NCBI RefSeq assembly: GCF_000003815.2
Contig: NC_049984.1
Location: 26,263,995-26,327,994 of the forward strand
DNA length: 64,000 nt
Direction: 5' to 3'
Source of the DNA: Branchiostoma floridae
Lineage: Eukaryota; Chordata; Leptocardii; Amphioxiformes; Branchiostomatidae
In this document: positions 31,544-42,205 of the stretch, piece after piece
Layout of the letters: each line of letters opens with the position of its first letter
How positions within the stretch are numbered: the first letter of the stretch is position 1
Notes under the pieces: generated by a model
What the model saw: only the letters and a program-made list of their open reading frames with translations
What the model was told of the DNA's origin: nothing
The model's database searches: none
Made by a program: the position numbers and the translations under genes

Positions 31544-31695
31544 CTGAAATTCAAATTCAGGGCAACACAAGGTTTATGATATAAATTGAAATATAGAGAG
31601 GTTTCAGATGGAATGTAAGGGTTAGAAGAACTTGCATTCAATTTGGTGTACATTAAAAAAATTGCTCAAACCACATTAAGTTTTAGTTAGCTCAC

Positions 31696-32264
31696 CTTGG
31701 AAGTGGACCAGTGTAGGACGCTGTAGTTGAGCAGCGTGTCCTTCAGAACATTTGGCATCTCCCTAGCCCACTCATCGGCCTGTTGCTGTACTTTTCTCCA
31801 CTCCTTGTCCCTGAACTGGAGCCCAATCATGACAAGGGACCGCACACAAGATTATCCCTCATCACAACCTCCTCTCCTCCTCAGCGATGTCAACCAGAAC
31901 CCTGGCCAGATCCTCCACAGCGTCATACCCATCGACCCGCACACATCCTCGATGACGGGGTCGAGCTCTGGCGCAGTGCTGTTGGTGGTGAGGATGATGC
32001 GACCAGCACCGCGTAAGGCAGCCAGGTCTGCCACCTCTGCTTCTCCATCACTACGGTACCCGTCATCCTCGTCCTCACTTAGAGACATGTCTTCTTCCTC
32101 TCGGACCTCCTCTTCCTCCTCTTCCTTGGTCTGGAGCACTTCCCGAGACTCAGCGTAATGCTGTTCCGCTGAGAAGTCGGGAGAGGACTGGGAGAACAAG
32201 TACTCATTTGGCATCTCCCTAGCCCACTTATCGGCCTGTTGCTGTACATTGCTGTACAGAAGTT
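31696..32264 (-). pseudogene. acidic ORF with a duplicated 45-bp segment
   Basis: Reads from an acceptor-like CAACAG near 32253 through QADKWAREMPNEYLFSQSSP, an E-rich stretch, SLSEDEDDGYRSDGEAEVAD and a stop (TAA near 31842), then in the same frame IGLQFRDKEWRKVQQQADEW, AREMPNVLKDTLLNYSVLH to the donor AAG|GTGAGC. The segment encoding VQQQAD(K/E)WAREMPN is present twice, 460 bp apart. A neighbouring frame between the copies reads YDAVEDLARVLVDIAEEERR, suggesting two compensating shifts. It lies directly downstream of the 32.3-32.8 kb ORF and probably belongs to the same mobile-element gene. Confidence 0.4.
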
Positions 32265-32270
32265 GACCTC

Positions 32271-32768
32271 TTACTCTTCACCAAAGAACTTTTTACATCT
32301 CTGGTTTAACCTGTGGATGACAGGGTTGGTGTAGATCGTGTTCTTCCGGCCCTTCTTCCCCAGCACAGAGTTGGCCTCCCTGTTGGTGTTCCACCTGGCG
32401 ATGCCACTCAACAGGTACACCTGGAAGGGAATGGCTGCACAGTGGGGCCCCGGAATCATCACCGGGAGGAATTTGTGGAACTTCTCCAGGATGTTGCTCC
32501 CCCTTACCGTTGTGTAGTAAGGGAGCCGGTGTTCATTCTTGGTGACATATTTTGTGATGGAATACATTGCCCTGTCCGGCGGATCTTGAATGCACTCCAG
32601 GTGTTTCTGTTGTGAAGCCCAGACTTGGTTGATTTCATTATCGTTCCTGAAGAGCGGTATCTGGTTGTCCTCCAGACCAGCGGTGCCCTTCAGAGTTTTG
32701 ATAATGAAATCAATCCTCGCATAGGTTTCGTGAGCACCGACCGTCACCCTCCGCACGTAGTGCTTCAG
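32271..32768 (-). mobile_element. ORF of an unnamed transposon-like family (IQDPPDRAMYS)
   Basis: An open frame of about 166 residues after an acceptor-like AAGAACAG. Key blocks are VWASQQKHLECIQDPPDRAM, PYYTTVRGSNILEKFHKFLP and VMIPGPHCAAIPFQVYLLSG, then IARWNTNREANSV. The pattern C-I-x-D-P-P, R-G-x-x-x-L-E-x-F-H-x-x-L, I-P-G, F-Q-x-x-L-L-x-G-x-x-R-W-N is one I associate with a conserved protein found in many copies in fish, cnidarian and amphioxus genomes and thought to be transposon-encoded. I cannot name the superfamily. The frame itself is intact. Confidence 0.55.
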
Positions 32769-33201
32769 CTGTTCTTATGTCAATAGCCAAAATGTGTCTC
32801 GCTATTCATTGTGTCAATAGCCAGGTTTGCCTATAGAGACTCTCAAACACGTCTTCAGCTATCCCCGCTCCTTCTACCTGAGGTACCGGTCGTCGAGCCA
32901 TGGGCTATATGTCCATGTTGGCCATTGTGCCCCAGAACAACGTATACTTAGCTCTCCCCATGTAGCTCATTGGCAAGCCACAGACACAAAGATAGTGTCG
33001 TGTGTTGTGTACGCCCTATTCGGAGGAACGTATCAAACATTTCAGCTTCTAACTCGCTAGAGTCTACTTTTGGGTCGAAGGCTCACAAAATTAGTGGGAA
33101 TTTTAGCGCAAAAAATCACAAACAATGAAACGTGTCGGTATGCTTAATGCGGCTAGCAGATTTCTATCGAAGTTTGGGTAGGCACCAAATGAGTAACTTA
33201 C
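32769..33201 (-). other. decayed upstream part of the same ORF
   Basis: At 32820-32930 one minus frame reads TYSPWLDDRYLR then KERG with interposed stops, plausible relics of the region upstream of the IQDPP block. The rest is non-coding. Confidence 0.3.
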
Positions 33202-33306
33202 GGTTCACGTGGGAGACCCTCTTCTCTTCCTCGGATCCAAACTGGTTTAGGATCAGTCCCCTGAAATACACTGGTCGCAGTGTGAAGCGGACCGCACCAG
33301 GATGAT
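33202..33306 (-). CDS. internal exon, unidentified
   Basis: The frame reads DHPGAVRFTLRPVYFRGLIL then NQFGSEEEKRVSHVN and ends at ACC|GTAAGT, a strong donor. The acceptor is either TTCAAG or an upstream AACAG that adds HNICVQ. No stop. Family unknown. Confidence 0.45.
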
Positions 33307-33702
33307 CTTGAACACAAATATTGTGCCTTGCTGTTACACTTATTTCGTAATTTCTTAGCTGTTTCCCACGCAGATGGAGTTTTGTTACAGGTTACCCGGT
33401 TTCTACGTCCTGTTTGTGTTGCTTGCTGTCTGCACCTTTTTTATCAGGTGTGAATAAAAATTGTGGACTATAGTCTTGTGCAGGTCGTCCCCCGCGGCCC
33501 CCCTTGTTACAGTTCTTTAGAATCTGTCAAGATGATTTGTCAGCGTCTCTGATGCAAACACACGCAGCACTGCAGTCATCAGCACCACGCTCCTATTCAC
33601 GATAAGTAAAGGAGCCCTGCTTATCTCGCTGTATCCGTAGATCATGGGTTCCGAGTGGCGGAGTGAATGCAGGAAATATGTGAGGGATTGTGTGCTCAGT
33701 CG

Positions 33703-34515
33703 TTATACCCGCCTCACATTATGCGCGATTCGATCGGGAGACTAGTTTACAAGCTCTAAATGACATTTTCGTGAGTAAGACGTCCGGTGTTCTCACGATC
33801 ATCTTGCGATTTTTAGGGATCGCCGGCAATTTTCAGGAGTCTTACGACGGTCGCGGTGCAGCGAAACATGTTCTTAACATAAGCGACAAGTCGCAGGAGA
33901 TCGCAGAGCTCGTTACCGAGTCTCAGATCGTGCGTGCAAATCGTGCGTACCTCGCAAGGGTGTCGGTCAATAGTCTTGCGTCAATCCAACGATTGAAGAC
34001 CGATAGGCGAGCACAGACATGGTTATTAATCATCGAACGCAAATCGGATAGCGAACGCCCGTCAGTCGGGCGACGTTCGGGCGACGTGAACCCGACATCC
34101 GATTGTTTACAAATATTGAATTTCTGGGAATGTGAGGGTAATTCTAACATTGTGGCCCCTGTGGCGGTATGTAGGCTGGCTTTGTGACACACTTTCCTTT
34201 CTTGTGTCATTTCTATTATGCCCGCGCATTCCTTTCATTGGTTAAAAAGATTCCGACAACAAAATAAGCAACATTTATTGACCTCTTGGCTTTTTTGAGG
34301 AACGTTTCATGTTCCCTTGTCCGCGTGCAAGAGGTCATGGGAGGTTCATTATCATAAATTTATTCACCGTTGATCGCACGAGGCTCGGTTATATGTGAGG
34401 GGAACAGATTTGGGGCGAAAAATACGCAAGACCATCTTAAGATCTTAAAATCAGCCGACCTTCCTGCGATCGCGAAGTACGTCCGAAGATCGTATATAAT
34501 GTGAGGCGGGTATTA
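33703..34515. mobile_element. 807-bp Harbinger-like MITE with TTA target duplication
   Basis: Left end TACCCGCCTCACATTAT at 33706 and right end ATAATGTGAGGCGGGTA to 34512 are exact inverted copies for 17 bp; similarity continues for about 8 more bases. The element is flanked by TTA at 33703-33705 and 34513-34515. A TWA target duplication is the hallmark of PIF/Harbinger transposons, so this is probably a non-autonomous member. The interior is CpG-rich with many GATCG and TCGCGA words and holds no transposase. A 165-codon plus-strand frame across it is considered fortuitous. Confidence 0.8.
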
Positions 34516-34637
34516 GCACTTCTCGTTTCTCACTACCAGCTCATACACATAATGCTGCCTCTCCTTAGCATATTTTGAAACTATTGTAATTTGGAACCCC
34601 CGTTCATTACCGTAACTAAGAAAAATTCCGGACTTAC

Positions 34638-34719
34638 GAAGGTCAGCAGCCCGGTCAGAGCAACGTAGACGTTGTTGACGTTAGTGGTCACGTACCGAAA
34701 CTGATTGAGTTGGCTATAT
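34638..34719 (-). CDS. internal exon, unidentified
   Basis: 82 bp between a strong acceptor (CCCTTCTTACCCTAG) and donor (TTC|GTAAGT), reading YSQLNQFRYVTTNVNNVYVA then LTGLLTF. The end is hydrophobic and may be a membrane segment. It lies upstream of 33202-33306 on the same strand but the phases do not match, so a direct splice is not supported. Confidence 0.45.
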
Positions 34720-35555
34720 CTAGGGTAAGAAGGGAAAAAAAAAAACAAGTCAATAAATTAATTGAAAATCTGTACCCGGGACATTGACCCTACACGTGAA
34801 AATGTACTGTCATGCATATGAAAATGATTAAATAAGCGGTGCCTTTGATCAGGGTCATTTCTGTACATACCATACATGTGGTCTGGTTCCTGTTGCGTGC
34901 CGGGGACCATGTTGATTTGTCCTGTCACATTGTATGGCACATGCAGTAGAATATATGATATTTTTCAGGTTGCGCTGAGTACATAGTACTTTATGCCATA
35001 GGTATATATTGCAACTTAATGGTAGAGTAGAGCACAGTAGTGTAGAGTAGAGTGTCTTCGGCCACGTAGGAGACGGCTGGTTCCATTGTAGGCCGCTCTT
35101 TGTTTTAAGTTGATGGTCATTAATCCATGCTGATGTTCATTTACGATGACCTTCATATCATTACAAATATGTGGAAGGTAATAATGGACAGGTAATATAT
35201 TGATATAAACATGTAATATTTATCCTTCCTATTCCCAGGCATTTATCAGCGACCATTAGAAATATTTTTTTTTCTTTATTGAAATACATGTAAAAAATAC
35301 AAATAAACGGACGAGGACAAAGGGACGGCGGACTCAAGTTACATTCAACTTATATTAACGCCGCCACTTATACAAGAATTGAAAATTATAAATTATACAG
35401 GACAATGATAAATAGATAATTGTGGTCAAAGACAAACGGGGCGGAACCTCTGGTTGGGGATCACACCGCTGTTACTTTTACTACATGTGCACAGAATCAA
35501 TTGCTTGGAGAGTAACAGCGGAGTCTACATTATTTCCAACTGGGTTGTTTATCCT
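34720..35555. other. no gene recognised
   Basis: AT-rich. A poly-T and CTTTATTGAAATACATGTAA stretch near 35270-35290 resembles the 3' end of an interspersed repeat, but no target duplication was found. Confidence 0.4.
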
Positions 35556-36012
35556 TTATGCTATAAATCTAGCAATTGTGCCAATATCTGATACTCCAAT
35601 TGCAGCACAACTTTTGTTTTCATATTTGACACCATCAAAGGTGTCATACACCTTTAACTTTAACCGCCATACACCTTCAAGTTTGTGGAGGGCCTCGTCT
35701 GCATACGTTGCAAACCACATGAGGGCATGCAAATTGCAGTACATGTGATTCATTCTGGCCATGTTTTCTCTCGTTGGCCCATCCAGCTCACTCCAGTTTT
35801 GAATCACATCTGGCAACACTTCCAGATGCAAGCCATCCTTATCTTTTACTGTGACAAGGTCACCAGGTTTGACCTTCAGCTTGTCATCTGGGCTGACCAT
35901 GGTCTTAGCGTCGCAGATCAAGCCCTTAGGCGGGCATCGCTCAAACCACACATATAGTCATTTGGGTTCTTGTTGCACTTCTTCGCTGATGAGCGCCCCA
36001 TCTCCTCTTTGG
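35556..36012 (-). mobile_element. ORF of the repeated MNHMYCN family, copy B
   Basis: An open frame from MWFERCPPKGLICDAKTMVS through DKLKVKPGDLVTVKDKDGLH, LEVLPDVIQNWSELDGPTRE, NMARMNHMYCNLHALMWFAT and YADEALHKLEGVW to a stop. It shares the core with copy A at 5.1 kb. Just upstream, in another frame, KEEMGRSSAKKCNKNPND looks like the N-terminus of the same protein. It abuts a Gypsy fragment at about 36055. Class unknown. Confidence 0.5.
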
Positions 36013-36054
36013 AGGAAATGGCTCCTCTGTACGCTCTTGTAGCGTCGACGTGTG

Positions 36055-36400
36055 TCGCAAATGTGGTCATGTTGCGGCTGTCAGGGTGAAATTCCAGTTG
36101 ATGATAACCTGAGCGGAGGTCTAGATGTGAGAAGTGTGTTGCTCCGTTCAGATAATGTATTGGGTCATCAATCGTTGGCGTGACGTGTCTCTCACGTTTG
36201 ATAGCGGTGTTTGCCTCTCTCATGTAGATGCATATTCTTAGAGAATTCGTCTTCGGTTTTTGTACTACCACTATGGGTGATACAATACATGTGAGACTAT
36301 GAACAAAAGTTTTAAAAGGGTTTGATATAAAATACATTGGTGTCAGTCTGGTACCACAGTGGTGGTTGCTGACCGGGAAGGCATGGCATTGCACACCCAC
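36055..36400 (-). mobile_element. Ty3/Gypsy reverse-transcriptase fragment (palm, N-terminal)
   Basis: The frame reads SPIVVVQKPKTNSLRICIYM, then REANTAIKRERHVTPTIDDP and HFSHLDLRSGYHQLEFHPDS, matching the S-P-x-V-V-V-x-K, R-x-C-x-D-x-R-x-x-N and F-S-x-L-D-L-x-x-G-Y-x-Q blocks of Gypsy reverse transcriptase. The usual catalytic D of the first palm block is present (LDL); the YxDD block is absent. The fragment ends abruptly where the MNHMYCN-family N-terminus begins. Confidence 0.85.
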
Positions 36401-36700
36401 TAAAATTTCCTCCTTGCTTAAATTACAAGGAGAACATTATGTGGCTTAGTACACAAATTTAAAATTTACATAAAAATGATGATGAAGGCCTTTTCTTTTT
36501 TCCCACTAATGGTTGTTAAACTGTACAATCTAAACAATGATCCATTTTTTTCACATTAATCATTTTTAGATAAGACATTATCAAGTGATGAATACTTAAT
36601 ATGATCATCACATTTATGTCATTCTATCAAATACATGTAATTCAATGATACCTTTGAAACTTATGAAGCAGTTAAACTTTTATTGAAAGAAATAACTCAC

Positions 36701-36933
36701 TTCTCTTCGTGGTACTCTAGAGGGTTGTTTAGGGTCAGGAAAAAACGCATCTTGCGGACTCCCGTCTCTGGATAGGGTGAAGAATCCGCCCATGCCATAG
36801 AAATCTACTACTGCCTCTTTTCTTGATTCAAGCGTGTTGGGATCATCAAGGAAACAGCCAAGTGTTGTTCTGCTGGCCAGTGACACTACTGCCTCTCTCT
36901 TGAACTGACGCCGGTATTCATTCTCACCAATGT
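36701..36933 (-). CDS. internal exon, unidentified
   Basis: 233 bp, phase 1 in and 0 out, with acceptor GTTTTCAG and donor GAA|GTGAGT and no stop. It encodes IGENEYRRQFKREAVVSLAS, RTTLGCFLDDPNTLESRKEA, VVDFYGMGGFFTLSRDGSPQ and DAFFPDPKQPSRVPRRE. Well preserved and protein-like, with no recognised domain. It has no convincing partner exon nearby. Confidence 0.6.
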
Positions 36934-37670
36934 CTGAAAACAATTCAAGGATGAGGTAAGAAAGTTTATAATACCAGGCAATATTTATAAAGCAAATGTA
37001 CCCTATTTGATATACTACTCTCAACTACCCCCCCCCCCCCCATTGACAGAAATGGACGATTAGAAACAAAATAAACGTTTTAGTGAATGTCAAAATATGT
37101 ATGGATGTCTGGAGCATCAGTCTGATCTTCAATGGCAAAGTGACTTGTTTCATCTAAGAATTAACCACAAGATACCACAAAAATTTCAAGACATAATGAT
37201 TGTGGTTTTAGTTTTACATAGTTAGCATTTCATATAGTATTGTTTCAACTCTTTCATCAAATAATTGAGCCTGGCTATTGAGGTAAAAGACTGTCTAATA
37301 TGTAACTCTGTACCCAAAGTACAGCACAGGAAGAACTTGTCAGATCATGTATCGTGCATAAAAGGGGAGTTCATACTTCAACACACATAAATTTAGTCTG
37401 GTAGATGCCTTACATAATATCCAATTTCCCATTTAGGATTGAAATGTAACTAGGAAGCTGATAATGTTTAATTTCTTGAAATATATCTATGGTTGGGAAA
37501 CTTTCTACATCTTTTTGTTCAAATTAAAATTACTAAATGCAAACTTCAGATTAAGGGATTGATAACTGCAGACTTGGGGAAAAGGAAACTCTTTTATTTT
37601 CGGATTTAATTTTCTCCATGACACATTTAAAAACTTCTAAAAATTACTTGAGGTGAAAAGTGGAATCAAG
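36934..37670. other. no gene; 14-base C run at 37028-37041
   Basis: AT-rich spacer with a poly-C tract. No splice-bounded frame. Confidence 0.4.
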
Positions 37671-37671
37671 T

Positions 37672-37795
37672 GGTGCAGTCAATTAGGTGGTTGGCCCAAA
37701 CCCCAGAGGTGATGGGTTCGAATTATTACCCCAATATTGTGACCTTGGGAAGGCACTTTTACAATTTTCCTCACTAAACATGAGGCCATTGAGTT
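37672..37795 (+). repeat. tRNA-derived SINE-like repeat
   Basis: A-box-like GTGGTGCAGTCAATTAGGTG and B-box-like GATGGGTTCGAATTATTACC are about 40 bp apart, as in a tRNA-derived promoter. They are followed by CTTGGGAAGGCACTTTTACA and CCTCACTAAACATGAGG, a body type I associate with invertebrate SINEs. Related to 2625-2765. Confidence 0.6.
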
Positions 37796-37920
37796 TTTGT
37801 TGAAATTGCTGATGCTTCCTTTGCACAACTTCCCCTTAGCTATATTTGGCCCTTATATAGCAACCTATTTCAGTGTTTGTTCAGATTGGCAGGAATAGGA
37901 TATCCTTATATCTGATCTGC

Positions 37921-39062
37921 CTATCGCCGTTTTCTGCTAACCTTGCCAGGTTGGGCAAAGTCACCTACTAGAGATTCTACTATGGACACCATGTACTTGT
38001 ATCTGGACATCACTGGTGTCTCAGCATGCTGACTGTATATGATATTTGAGAACATCTCTCCCAAACAAAGACATCGCCACCTTTGTTGTCCGTATGCTGC
38101 AGGGTTGCCAGGAGCTTGTTCAGTTGTAGGATCCCAATTGTCCTTGAGTACACCTTCAGGCAAGCCGTCCACAACTGCCTTCTTGTCATCCAGCATTACT
38201 CTTTCTTTTTGGCTTAATCTCTTCATCGGAAAGTGCTGACCTTTTAGAGGTTTGTTGGCCAAATTCAATTGCATCAGAAGACGTGTTTCCAGTATGTGGG
38301 GCCTTCTTCTTGGCCACCACATTTTAGACTGGTGTCTAAAATTTGTTTTCGAAGGCGGATTTGATAGCCGCTTCGATTTCTTTGTTCTGTTTGAGGCCAT
38401 TTTTGGCCTTGCGCTTCTTTCGCCGCTTCTTGCAGGGAGGGGCTGTTTCTTGCTTCTCGCTTGGTTTGATGTGCTCCGCAGATCTCGGAGATGGTTGAGT
38501 TGCTACAAGGAGTATCCCTTTCTAGCTCCCTTTCAATTTCTGTGAGTTCGTCAGGGGAAACAACTGATTCCCCGGCGGAGTCATCTTCCTCGCTCTCATC
38601 CGACTCCTCTGACCCGGAGTCGTTGGAGTCAGCCTCGTTGGTTTGGGGCTGCTGATTCTGACCAAAGGTCTTAACACTGGCCAAGGTTGCCTCAGCTGCC
38701 GAACAACTGGTCCACTTATTATCAGGCAGCAGTTTGTTACCATACGACGTAGGGCACCGACTTGCGGTGTGTCCCTCTTTGCTACACTGGTTGCACACTA
38801 CCTGATTGGTGCATTCCGTAGAGGTGTGCCCAATCAGTTGGCATTTGTTGCAGAAAATGGCAGTACACTGCTGTCTCATGACCTTCCTGATAACATTTCA
38901 GACAGGTTCGTTGTTGTACGACATACCGGAAAAAAGACTAAACGACCGTCTGATAACCTCCAAGAGGACGGGATGTTTGCCCCTGGTTTAAGGATGACCT
39001 TGTATTGCCTGTTCCCGTTACGGACAGATGGCTTGTCCCTGTAGGCTGCCATTCGGGAAGTC
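37921..39062 (-). mobile_element. zinc-knuckle retroelement ORF (ORF1/gag-like), frameshifted
   Basis: Starts near MAAYRDKPSVRNGNRQYKVI then LKPGANIPSSWRLSDGRL. After a frame change a CCHC box, CLKCYQEGHETAVYC, appears; after another change come two more, CNKCQLIGHTSTEC and CNQCSKEGHTASRC. An acidic stretch follows (NDSGSEESDESEEDDSAGES), then helical sequence in a third frame (NKEIEAAIKSAFENKF). Three adjacent CCHC knuckles after a compact N-terminal domain resemble the nucleic-acid chaperone ORF of LINE-type or other retroelements, and ZCCHC3-like proteins. Several indels make it non-functional as sequenced. Confidence 0.6.
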
Positions 39063-39129
39063 AGGACTTGTCCATAACGGTATAGCCAGTTCCGTACGTA
39101 ACTGTCATCAAACTCGTCACACTTTCATC

Positions 39130-39360
39130 AAACTCTGCACACAAATATCCGGTAGTTGCAGTCATGAGTATAAGGAGTTTTTAACTTTCTCTGATCACTT
39201 TGGCAGGCGTCCACCTGCCATTTTGTTGCTGAACTCTGACGGTGACTCCTGGCGTTAGAGTTTGGAGACTCCTGGCACTCTTGTCGTACTCGTTTGCAGC
39301 TTTTGCTGCCTTGTTTCGAGTTGTAGCCTCACGTTTTGTGGTTTACGTTTTTTGGCATCG
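39130..39360 (-). mobile_element. Ty3/Gypsy integrase C-terminal region
   Basis: The frame reads NKAAKAANEYDKSARSLQTL, then TPGVTVRVQQQNGRWTPAKV. The Y-D-x-S-A-R-x-L-x-x-L-x-x-G-x-x-V-R-V-Q-x-x-x-x-x-W-x-P-A block is typical of the end of Gypsy polyproteins. A stop and a shift follow. No core integrase is visible here. Confidence 0.7.
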
Positions 39361-39566
39361 GCTGTGCATTCGTGGTGGTCAGTCTTGTCCAGGCTTCTGC
39401 CCATCCGAAGTTGATTTGGTGACTCTAGCTGTATGTGCTGTTTTCGTTCACTGGTGGCAGGCCCACGCCAAAGTTATGAAAACTCTGCCACAGTGTGGGC
39501 CTGTTCTTGACTGGTAGGAAAGCCCTGCCAGCAGCGATGATGAGCTGTCCTCTCTGGACCGGAATC

Positions 39567-39699
39567 TCAGCCGATGAAGCCTTGGTTCCTCGTCAGCTGC
39601 CGGGGGAACTTTACGGATGGGAGGTCATCCTCGGTGTACCTCTCGTTAAGTGTCCAGTAGTAGAATGGCAGGTTGCTATCCATTCGCTCCCTGAATTGC
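39567..39699 (-). CDS. exon-like ORF, unidentified
   Basis: After a strong acceptor (CTATTTGTCTCTGCAG) the frame reads QFRERMDSNLPFYYWTLNER then YTEDDLPSVKFPRQLTRN and stops after GFIG. Coded-looking and GC-richer than its flanks. It may also belong to retroelement sequence, as it sits just upstream of a Gypsy piece. Confidence 0.4.
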
Positions 39700-39835
39700 C
39701 TGCAGAGACAAATAGATAGTCAGAGCCTAACTACAGGTAATTGAATGTAGAAGACAGTGATATGTAAATGATAAGTGTAATACATTGTAGTACTTTTACT
39801 AAGTCATGGGATTCGGGAAGACAAGGTTTTCATTT

Positions 39836-40003
39836 TAACATAATCATGCCGTTGACCAATCGGTCTCTCATGCCATCATCCTGGTACCGAGTCGCTACAT
39901 CATTACTGATAGCAGCTTTGACAGCTGCGAGCCTGTTGTCATTGAAACTTTTGGATATACGTTGAAAGTCTACGAAAGGCCACTTCCATGGCCGGAATCA
40001 TAT
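39836..40003 (-). pseudogene. exon-like segment with a frameshift
   Basis: An acceptor (AGTTTTAAATTTTAG) opens MIPAMEVAFRRLSTYIQKF; after a one-base shift near 39945 the sequence continues FNDNRLAAVKAAISNDVATR then YQDDGMRDRLVNGM. The next exon on the strand is 39567-39699. A donor-like GTACC is present. Family unknown. Confidence 0.35.
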
Positions 40004-40618
40004 CTAAAATTTAAAACTTACATACACATATACATTTATTTTTACATATTATACAAAGACACGATAGAGTTTCTGTTTTTTTTTAATAATAATGACAACA
40101 AAGTTACTACCACAGTGAACCCATTAAAGCTCTTAAACGCTTACTTAAAGCATCAACTATCCCTGAATTATTTTGTAAAAAAAACTCAATATAACACTTT
40201 TATATGTTAGTCAACAGCAGCTACATTAGAAAGTAAGTTTGTAGAAAGTTATTCTATGTCTCTGGGACACTAATTTTAGTCAATATATTGTATAAAGATA
40301 AATGTAGGTCTCTGTACAATGGAGGCATGGCATTAAGATTCATCGGTGAAGTACAGTAATTACATCAGAACATTATAAAAAATACAGCGATACAAAAGTA
40401 CACAATCAATACACCTACTTCCAGCACTATTGAAAAATCAATGTACAAAATTACACAAGAAATCTACTAACATCCAACACATTTTATGTAGGTCTGAGGT
40501 CTACGAATTCTCGTTTGTTTTGTTTTTAGTATTTTTGCCATTTTTTTTACATATAATCAGATGGGGTGTAGGGGACAATCTGCACATGTTCTTTCTAGGT
40601 GCGCTTGTTTGGGAGGTT
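40004..40618. other. no gene recognised
   Basis: Very AT-rich, with no exon signals. Confidence 0.45.
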
Positions 40619-41031
40619 CTAGTAGCTGATCCTCACGGGTACGAGGTTGAAGCGACTCGCCCAGACGCAGTCGCCCGATGGTGGGTGTGGTCTGCTGCCC
40701 TCTCTGCCCGGCAAGGCTGTAGACTGGGCAGCGGCGATCCTCACGAGGTTGATGCGGCTCGCCAGGACGCAGTCGCCCTGTGGTGGGGATAGTCTGCTGC
40801 CCTCTCTGTACGCCATGGTCGTCGCTGTGGTGACTCTCTCATCTTCAGAGACCGAACTTTGGTGACCATCTTCATCTTCAGAGTCTTCGCTGCTACCCTC
40901 ATCTTCCGATCTCTCGCTCTGGCGGCTGTCGTGGTCTTCATGGCTGTCGAGTAGCTTGGGTTGTCCGCCACGGTAAAACGTGTCACTGATGGCGGCCCTT
41001 ACAACGCACTGTAATTTGAAGTTGATTTCTT
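40619..41031 (-). CDS. terminal exon with acidic stretch and an internal duplication
   Basis: A good acceptor (AACGTTTCCATTTTCAG) opens EINFKLQCVVRAAISDTFYR, then GGQPKLLDSHEDHDSRQSER and an acidic serine-rich run (EDEGSSEDSEDEDGHQSSVS). The C-terminus contains a block twice, REGSR(L/P)xPPxGDCVxASRxN, encoded by a direct repeat about 107 bp apart (40630-40710 and 40739-40815). A stop lies at 40619. No known domain. The duplication keeps the frame. Confidence 0.4.
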
Positions 41032-41229
41032 CTGAAAATGGAAACGTTGCAAAGAATGGTTTAGGAGTATTTACATACAAGGCAAAGAACACGCTAAGAG
41101 CTGAGGTCTGTACAATACCAAACAAAAAATACGCGAGTGAGTAAAAAGTTCAACGACAATTTTCTCACTCTTTGTGCGGTGATAAGCAGTGTGTTGGTCA
41201 AACTTTCAAATGTTACAGTAGGCCGACGA

Positions 41230-41560
41230 TTACTAAAGTTGATCTAGAGCCTCAGACGCGCAAGCACCGCGCACCTGTACACCTCGCACCCGGGTGTTTG
41301 CCTCCACCAGCGCGAGAGCTTCCTCTTTAACTTCAGCAAACGTGAAGGTCTCTTGTCGCCGGACTGGGCGCAGGAGCTCTAGTGTTATGTCTTTATCTCT
41401 AAGCCCCTCAACAAACTGGTCGCGAAGCGCTTTGTCGGGGTCTGTGCAAATTTGGGCGTCCTGTCTACGAGCCCGGCGCATCAGGGTCTGAAGCTGGACA
41501 GCATATGCCCGAACCGTCTCGTCCTTTGTGGCTAACAACATTGCCAAGGCATGGCAAATC
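41230..41560 (-). mobile_element. Ty3/Gypsy gag fragment
   Basis: The frame reads TKDETVRAYAVQLQTLMRRA, CTDPDKALRDQFVEGLRDKD and ITLELLRPVRRQETFTFAEV. The E-T-V-x-x-Y-x-x-x-L-x-x-L and L-x-x-Q-F-x-x-G-L-x-D-x-x-I blocks are typical of retrotransposon gag capsid sequence. It ends with stops after EALDQL. No knuckle or protease follows. Confidence 0.7.
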
Positions 41561-42205
41561 TATGCCAGATTATGACGCATCCCAATTGTATGATGGAATA
41601 CTAAAAGTACTCGATACTTCTTGATATATAACGGCTTATACGGCGCTAAATGACTGTAGGATCAACAAATTCAACACTCAGTAATTCCTGCAATAGTTAG
41701 CACATCACTTCTTTACAATCACGTATTCCCTATTGACAACCGTGATGTTGATAAGCTTTCTTGCAATTCTCTGTAAACATACAATGAGGTTTACCTACCC
41801 CTTATGTGTGAAGAGCAACTCCAGTGCCTTGGTGGCATTCTCGGGGTCGGCCATGTCTTGTCCGATACAGAGATGGAGAAAGACTGGTGCTTCTCCGTGC
41901 GCTACGAGGACCGGAGAAAGATAACAAGAGGCATATTTTCTGTAGCGTATGTTATATGATTCTGAAAGGTTCAAATTTGGGACATTCACTTTCGGTCGAA
42001 ATGCTTTAAATACATGAAATCATCGTCCATGACACCGTAGTAACCATAAATTGCAAAAAAAAAAAATATCAAAATTGCAGCTCGTTTTTGTCTTCTATTG
42101 ATAAAATTTTGCAGCCTACGATAGACTTCAAAATATCCTTCAGGTGAAGGATTGTTCTTCAGTTGTTCTTCTGTTGCTCTTTGTATGAATTTTTCTTAAT
42201 CTTTC
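41561..42205. other. no gene recognised
   Basis: AT-rich spacer with no exon signals. Confidence 0.4.

Noticed and set aside
33690-34187. 165-codon plus-strand ORF
   Set aside because: It lies inside the MITE, starts before its left end and has no domain. CpG-rich sequence has few stops by chance.
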